A stretch of 9,981 nt of DNA from Desulfuromonas sp. SDB. Lineage in GTDB: Bacteria; SDB-A. Shown piece after piece: positions 5,995 through 9,981 of the stretch. The notes under the pieces are model-generated. The model worked only from the letters and a program-made list of their open reading frames with translations, was not told the DNA's origin and ran no database searches. The translations under genes were made by a program, and so were the position numbers. The first letter of the stretch is position 1. Each line of letters starts with the position of its first letter. The stretch covers positions 1 through 9,981 of the forward strand of contig LKUE01000240.1 in assembly GCA_001412365.1 (NCBI GenBank), written 5' to 3'.

Positions 5995-7373
5995 CATCTT
6001 CCTCCCACTTTTATCCTGCACTTAATGGAAGGTCCTCCATGATTACATATCATTGAAAAATTATTTTTTCCGCACATTGATCCCTTACCCCAGGTCATCT
6101 CATCGGATACTGCACCAACTGTTTTCATCATATCAAAAGCAATTCCGGTTATAACTGTATCTTTCAACGCCCGTCCCAGTTTCCCGTTTGCAATCTCATA
6201 TCCCAGGGAAATACCCACCATGAATTCCCCATTAGAATCAGCTTGACCGGATCTTTTGGTTATTAGGTAATACCCTTTATCAATGGAAGAGATCATATCT
6301 TCCAGTTTACTCTTGCCGGGAAGAATTACTGTATTGCGCATTCTAACCAGAGGCTGTTCATGATAATACAGCGCCCGGGCATTGCCGGTAGGTTTTGTGT
6401 TGAAATAATCAGCAGTTTCCTGGTTATGCATATAGTTTTTCAGAATCCCCTTATCAATTAAAGTAACATCTTCTGCTCTGGTTCCCTCATCATCCACATA
6501 TACCGGTACCGTACAGATTTCACCAAAGGCAGTGTTAGCAAAATCTACAATGGAGATCAAAGGACTAGCCACTGGATGGTTTAAATACTCCCTGGCAATG
6601 GAACCGTGTCTGACTATATCCCCTTCAGTGGTATGACCTACCGCCTCATGGGCAAAAACTCCAATCATCTTGGAATCAAGAATACACTCATGTTCTCCTG
6701 CATCCGGATAGATTCCCTCCAGTTTCCTTCTTAAATGTTCATAATGTTTATCAATCTCCGGATAGATTACTTCAGGATCATTCAGCACTTCTTCATCTCC
6801 AAAACCGTAGAAAGAAAAAACCACTTTATCCTTATTGGTTTTATTTTCCCCGGATAGAGCAATGCTTAATGTGATTTTTGGAAGAAAATAAGTAAAGGAT
6901 GAACCAATTGAATTCAGGAAATTTTTTGAAATACTATATTGCTGATGAAGAATATTTCTGGTGATAAGCTGAGGGTATTTCTGTTCAATATAGTTATCAA
7001 TCTGACAGGCAAAATCAATTAATTCTTTACGGGAAAATTTCGACTGTCGGTCAGACATATCCACATTTGAAATAGTCGGTTCACCTGGTAATTTTTTATC
7101 TGATTGCTTTTTCTTTTTACTGAGAAACCGGGCATTTGCTATTGAATACTCAATTGTCTTCTTTATGGAAATATCATTAATATCAGATTGACAAGCAAAT
7201 CCCCACAAGCCCTTTTCATAAGACCTGGCAGAAACTCCCCTGGCTTTATTATAAATATTTTTAGCTATATCCCCATTAGATAATACAAGGTAAGAATATG
7301 CTACCTCTTCCACCCGGAGATCAGTGTAATCTCCAAGTAAAGAAGCATAAGGCTTTAAATCCATGAATTTCAT
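5994..7373 (-). CDS. tldD: TldD, catalytic subunit of the TldD/TldE metalloprotease
   Basis: The 459-aa cytoplasmic zinc protease carries the TldD signature HEAVGHTTEGD (242-252): H242 and H247 are metal ligands, E243 the catalytic base. C434 in MCGKNN is the probable third ligand, matching the Cys near the C-terminus of E. coli TldD. Other conserved blocks are VDDEGTRAEDVTLIDKGIL (293-311), the glycine-rich SNGEFMVGISLGYEIANGKL region (380-399) and the final NHGGPSIKCRIKVGG. Length agrees with the family. The partner gene tldE starts within its stop codon, so the pair forms one heterodimer operon. Translation may begin at 7373 or at the second ATG (7364); no good ribosome binding site precedes either, and TAGTAT lies 8 bases before 7373. 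The 41-base gap to the upstream small gene allows either read-through or an own promoter. Physiological targets are not shown here. Confidence 0.95.
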   Translation of the reverse strand: MKFMDLKPYASLLGDYTDLRVEEVAYSYLVLSNGDIAKNIYNKARGVSARSYEKGLWGFACQSDINDISIKKTIEYSIANARFLSKKKKQSDKKLPGEPTISNVDMSDRQSKFSRKELIDFACQIDNYIEQKYPQLITRNILHQQYSISKNFLNSIGSSFTYFLPKITLSIALSGENKTNKDKVVFSFYGFGDEEVLNDPEVIYPEIDKHYEHLRRKLEGIYPDAGEHECILDSKMIGVFAHEAVGHTTEGDIVRHGSIAREYLNHPVASPLISIVDFANTAFGEICTVPVYVDDEGTRAEDVTLIDKGILKNYMHNQETADYFNTKPTGNARALYYHEQPLVRMRNTVILPGKSKLEDMISSIDKGYYLITKRSGQADSNGEFMVGISLGYEIANGKLGRALKDTVITGIAFDMMKTVGAVSDEMTWGKGSMCGKNNFSMICNHGGPSIKCRIKVGGR

Positions 7374-7381
7374 ACTAATTA

Positions 7382-7425
7382 ATACTATATTATCATATAT
7401 TATACTTTTTCAAATTAGGCAAATA
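7382..7425 (-). promoter_or_regulatory. Possible promoter region of tldD-tldE
   Basis: On the minus strand the stretch before tldD contains TTGCCT, then 17 bases, then TATATG, and also TATAAT and TAGTAT. The elements overlap the end of the upstream 105-aa gene. Several equally good readings exist in this AT-rich DNA, so a promoter is plausible but not pinned down. Confidence 0.3.
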
Positions 7426-7732
7426 AATCTTCCCTGAGATAATTTTTCAGAGAATTTACAATTTTACCCTGTTCTTCCCCGCTACACTTCATCCTGATAT
7501 GCCACTCCTGAACTCCGTCCACAGAAACAAACCAGGATAATCCATCATCATAGGGTAAAAATGAATACCCCAAAAAGGTCCAGACTTCATCAACCGGATG
7601 CAGATGATGGTCGAAATCGTAAAACTCCTCGATAACCCGGTATCTTATACCAGTTTTTAAAAATTGATACTGCTTGCCGCAGTTTTTACCGGACAAATTA
7701 CTCCAGGTCCCAAATGGTTTTGGCCCGAACAT
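7415..7732 (-). CDS. 105-aa protein of unknown function (resembles DUF3601)
   Basis: A small, soluble, aromatic-rich protein without signal or membrane segment. Its pattern is GIRYRVIEEFYDFDHHLHPV, then DEVWTFLGYSFLPYDDGLSW, a beta hairpin (FVSVDGVQEWHIRM) and a C-terminal helix EEQGKIVNSLKNYL. That order recalls the small domain family DUF3601, in which a YxVxxxFxDYDG..HxxGExWxFxG..FxPYDDG core is shared, but I make the match from memory and hold it loosely. Function is unknown. Its ATG follows the FmdE stop codon with a single base between (TGATATG), so it is translationally coupled to the FmdE-family gene and probably shares its transcript. The many aromatic and His residues (FDHHLH) could suit ligand or metal binding, but this is not shown. 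Confidence 0.75.
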   Translation of the reverse strand: MFGPKPFGTWSNLSGKNCGKQYQFLKTGIRYRVIEEFYDFDHHLHPVDEVWTFLGYSFLPYDDGLSWFVSVDGVQEWHIRMKCSGEEQGKIVNSLKNYLREDLFA

Positions 7733-7733
7733 A

Positions 7734-8429
7734 TCAATTAGTTATTTTTACTATCCCGCTGCCGTTTAACTCATAAAAACTGCTTTTCGAGCAGGGGATG
7801 CATTTAAATTTTCCATTCTCCTCCACCGCCTTGGTTTTCATAAGATTTTCTCCGCATACCTCGCATTTAACCGTATCGAAGATGGGAGCATAAGCGGGTA
7901 TCTCAATTTTCAAATCGAAAATATTAAATATCTCATCTTCAGGTACATCTAACGCTTCCACTGACATCTGGGCAAAAGATTCCATGAATCTTCCGTATTC
8001 TTCGGGAGTACCTGGTTCCCTTTTCACCACTAATTTGTCGAAAAGCTGATAAGCTTCCGGATATTCTTCTTCCCGGGAATCTTCGTAATCAGGATTTAAC
8101 ACCAACCGGGTAGCCTGACCGTCTCTTTTGGTTATAGTTACTGCAGTTTTTCCGTAATCCCGGTAGATCAGGGCATTGTTGGCAAAAGAACAGCCGGTAA
8201 CCATCTGCACTCCATCGGAAAAGCAGTTGTTAGTCTCCACAATGGCAATGATCTCCTCCATTCCCGTATTTTCCACTTTTAATTTTTTAATGCCGTACAA
8301 GCCGGCAATTACTCCATAAGCTAAATAATTGCAGAAATGTCCGTGCAATTCTCCGGCTTTTTTCAACAGACCAGGAAGGTCATCATTTTCAATCATCTGT
8401 TCAATTTCAATTCTGAATTTATTTTTCAT
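7734..8429 (-). CDS. FmdE-family protein with C-terminal zinc ribbon
   Basis: The 231-aa protein has an N-terminal FmdE domain (about 20-175) and a C-terminal treble-clef/zinc-ribbon (C189-x2-C192 ... C210-x2-C213). FmdE landmarks are the HGHFC metal motif (29-33), IVETNNCFSDGVQMVTGCSF (63-82, C69 and C80) and IYRDYGKTAVTI (88-99). The family is named after a protein co-purified with methanogen formylmethanofuran dehydrogenase, but it is widespread in anaerobic bacteria without methanogenesis, often near molybdopterin or metal-cofactor genes; its activity is not settled. A difference from many members is HGHFCNYLAYG where HxHLCPGLAxG is usual. No formylmethanofuran dehydrogenase subunits lie in this window, so the methanogenesis name should not be taken literally. 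GGAG (8436-8439) lies 6 bases before the ATG. The radical SAM gene precedes it and the 105-aa gene follows after one base. Confidence 0.88.
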   Translation of the reverse strand: MKNKFRIEIEQMIENDDLPGLLKKAGELHGHFCNYLAYGVIAGLYGIKKLKVENTGMEEIIAIVETNNCFSDGVQMVTGCSFANNALIYRDYGKTAVTITKRDGQATRLVLNPDYEDSREEEYPEAYQLFDKLVVKREPGTPEEYGRFMESFAQMSVEALDVPEDEIFNIFDLKIEIPAYAPIFDTVKCEVCGENLMKTKAVEENGKFKCIPCSKSSFYELNGSGIVKITN

Positions 8430-8534
8430 TTTTCACTCCGGTTAATACTATTTCTGTTGAATTAATTTTGGTTTTTATAATATATATTTTTTGATAAATC
8501 TATTTATTTAAAATTTCAGTAGAACTTTATCAAA

Positions 8535-9584
8535 TTACTTCTTGTTATGTTTTGGGTCAATACTTCGTAGAAACCATTTTTTTCTAATACATTCAAAACA
8601 ATCCAAACTTTCACCATGGGGGTCACCATATTGCTGAGATAGCTGTACCGGATCGGAATTCTGAAATTCTATAAATCCTGAAGAGTGAACTCGATCTTCA
8701 AATAATTTTCTAAGTGAATCATTTTTGACATTCCCTACCTTAAAAAGGGGCTTGAACAGCTCATAATCATATAGATCATCACCGAGGTTCATCAAACTGA
8801 AACTTTCATATTCCCAATCCGGTTCTAAATACTCTTTCCATTGATCTCCCTGTGAACATATTTCAACCCACTGAGCTTCTGATTTATCTTGGGAACATTT
8901 ATACTCATTTCTTTTTGACCAGTAAGAGTATTTATCAATGATATCTGCAGGGATTTCATTTATTTCTTTCATGGTAGGGTGAATATTTCGATGCTTCTCC
9001 CAGTTTTCTGCATAAGAGGGAGTGCAAATATCTTTGCTGTCATCAGGCAACTGCTCTATTAGATGAACTACTTGATCTACATTGTCCTTGAAAACATACA
9101 AATTCCAGTGAACTTTCAATTCCTGAGATTTAGCTCTCCGGGCTGCTTCCAGGGTATCTCTAAATGAATTTTTACATCCGGTGAATTCATTATGATATTC
9201 ATTTTCCCCGAACAAACTCATATTCAGTCCTTTAATCCCATGAGTTTTAAAGGTTTTTATAATATCTTTCCAATTATCTCTTCGGGCAATTCCCACTCCG
9301 TTAGTGGATACTACCGGTACCGGAACAATGTTTTTAGAACCGGCATAATCAAGCAATTCAACTAATTCCGGATAAATGGTCGGTTCATTATGTATATAAA
9401 TCCTGGCTTCCTCAGCAATAGAGGGAGGGTTATATACCTGGGCATAGTTGTCAATTATCTGTTTAGCTTCAGATAATGGAATATATCTGTATTCACCATA
9501 GGGCATATAGCAATGTTTACAGGAATGATTACATCCTACAATTTGGAAAAATAGTGTGGTGAATTTAAATTTCTTATTTTTCAT
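8535..9584 (-). CDS. Radical SAM protein with SPASM/twitch-like C-terminal region
   Basis: The 349-aa protein has the radical SAM cluster motif CxxxCxxC (C18, C22, C25, followed by Y26), then IYIHNEPTIYPELVELLDYA (62-81), which takes the place of the GGEP-type SAM-binding strand, VVSTNGVG (91-98), and LNMSLFGENEYHNEFTG (120-136). The C-terminal part contains FKVGNVKNDSLRKLFEDRV (281-299), like the GNxxxxSLxxI segment of SPASM domains. Cysteines C187, C230, C243 and the pair C329/C332 could bind an auxiliary Fe-S cluster. SPASM/twitch proteins often modify peptides or proteins, but no precursor peptide was found in the flanking gaps, so the substrate stays open. The ATG has no ribosome binding site; TATAAT (9590-9595) lies 5 bases upstream, suggesting a leaderless transcript. 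FmdE and the TldD/TldE genes follow in the same direction. Confidence 0.85.
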   Translation of the reverse strand: MKNKKFKFTTLFFQIVGCNHSCKHCYMPYGEYRYIPLSEAKQIIDNYAQVYNPPSIAEEARIYIHNEPTIYPELVELLDYAGSKNIVPVPVVSTNGVGIARRDNWKDIIKTFKTHGIKGLNMSLFGENEYHNEFTGCKNSFRDTLEAARRAKSQELKVHWNLYVFKDNVDQVVHLIEQLPDDSKDICTPSYAENWEKHRNIHPTMKEINEIPADIIDKYSYWSKRNEYKCSQDKSEAQWVEICSQGDQWKEYLEPDWEYESFSLMNLGDDLYDYELFKPLFKVGNVKNDSLRKLFEDRVHSSGFIEFQNSDPVQLSQQYGDPHGESLDCFECIRKKWFLRSIDPKHNKK

Positions 9585-9687
9585 GATTAATTATACTAAC
9601 TATTATATTCTTTTATCTCAACAATAATCCTTCATCTTTTTTTTAATAAAAGAATCCTTCTCTAAGATTTTTATTATATTTACCTAT

Positions 9688-9716
9688 TTTACAAACAGGG
9701 CAATAAAGCGTAAAAT
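9688..9716 (+). promoter_or_regulatory. Promoter of the plus-strand secreted protein
   Basis: TTTACA (9688-9693) and TAAAAT (9711-9716) are exactly 17 bases apart, and the start codon follows about 43 bases after the -10. The 174-base divergent gap (9585-9758) holds this promoter and, on the minus strand, the TATAAT at 9590-9595. No other gene is visible in the gap. Confidence 0.6.
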
Positions 9717-9758
9717 TTATCCACAAGGTGTCAATTCAACTAACAAGGAGTTGGTATA

Positions 9759-9981
9759 ATGGATAAGGTTAAGTATTCAGCAATTATATTATTCCTGCTG
9801 ACCCTTCCCCTGGTTTCCTATCCGGTTCAGGTAGGCGGAGGCAGCGGGTACAGTTATGAGGTAATAGAGGATTATGGTGACCGGATAGTGCTGGAGGTGG
9901 AGGTAGGGAGTTTTGAAGTGGAGCAGTTCAGTGTCAACGGAGAGATATTGGACTGGGTGATAATGTCTGGGGAAGCCTATC
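9759..9981 (+). CDS. Secreted protein, N-terminal part, possible C25-peptidase-type propeptide
   Basis: The gene runs off the right edge after 74 codons. AAGGAG (9745-9750) lies 8 bases before the ATG. Residues 1-20 (MDKVKYSAIILFLLTLPLVS) form a typical Sec signal peptide, with cleavage probably near residues 19-24. The following part, DRIVLEVEVGSFEVEQFSVN, then GEILDWVIMSGEAY, is a beta-rich pattern like the start of propeptides in gingipain-type (C25) and related secreted proteins, where a phrase of the type VxGxxxxxxxxxGxG leads into PxLP; the window stops before this can be tested. It is the only plus-strand gene and has more G-rich codons (GAG GTG GAG GTA) than its neighbours. The export signal is secure; the propeptide idea is tentative. 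Confidence 0.8.
   Translation, partial: MDKVKYSAIILFLLTLPLVSYPVQVGGGSGYSYEVIEDYGDRIVLEVEVGSFEVEQFSVNGEILDWVIMSGEAY

Noticed and set aside
9585-9758. Possible precursor peptide gene next to the radical SAM gene
   Set aside because: Only a five-codon frame was found in the gap; nothing resembles a leader-core peptide.
1-9981. tRNA, rRNA, CRISPR array, insertion sequence or attachment site
   Set aside because: No cloverleaf, ribosomal segment, regularly spaced repeat, transposase or terminal inverted repeat was recognised by eye.

Overview
The window looks like an AT-rich chromosomal segment from an anaerobic-type, probably Gram-negative (diderm) bacterium that I cannot place in a named phylum. 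The diderm reading rests on a small beta-barrel-like protein ending in an aromatic/hydrophobic strand (1222-1815). An FmdE-family protein, a radical SAM enzyme and an export-signal protein resembling the propeptide of C25 (gingipain-type) peptidases fit an uncultured FCB-like or neighbouring lineage; that placement is inference. Nearly everything is on the minus strand; only the last, truncated gene (9759 to the right edge) is on the plus strand.

Reading in transcription order (right to left): a divergent promoter region (9585-9758) separates the plus-strand secreted protein from a radical SAM/SPASM-like protein (8535-9584). Next come an FmdE-family metal protein with a C-terminal zinc ribbon (7734-8429), a 105-aa protein one base downstream of it (7415-7732), and the two-subunit metalloprotease TldD/TldE (4699-7373, stop and start overlapping). 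A separate metal-sensing unit follows: an ArsR/SmtB repressor (4344-4637) and a 56-aa His/Cys-rich protein (4116-4286). Each of these two has a promoter overlapped by the same 16-bp palindrome, ATTAGAATATACTAAT, and a strong intrinsic terminator closes the unit (4063-4093). This is the most self-contained, possibly undescribed system in the window.

Downstream lie a short-chain dehydrogenase (3161-4000) with its own good promoter, a DUF21/CNNM-type membrane protein without a recognisable CBS pair (1867-3099), the beta-barrel-like protein, and a SAM-dependent methyltransferase (469-1194). An AT-rich, apparently non-coding stretch (169-468) precedes the start of a SnoaL-like gene broken by a one-base frameshift (1-168, running off the left edge).

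Two window-wide signals stand out. The tetranucleotide CCGG is strongly over-represented (about 70 by eye, about ten expected from composition). Also, roughly half the genes lack a Shine-Dalgarno sequence and instead carry a -10-like hexamer 5 to 8 bases before the start codon, which suggests leaderless mRNAs.
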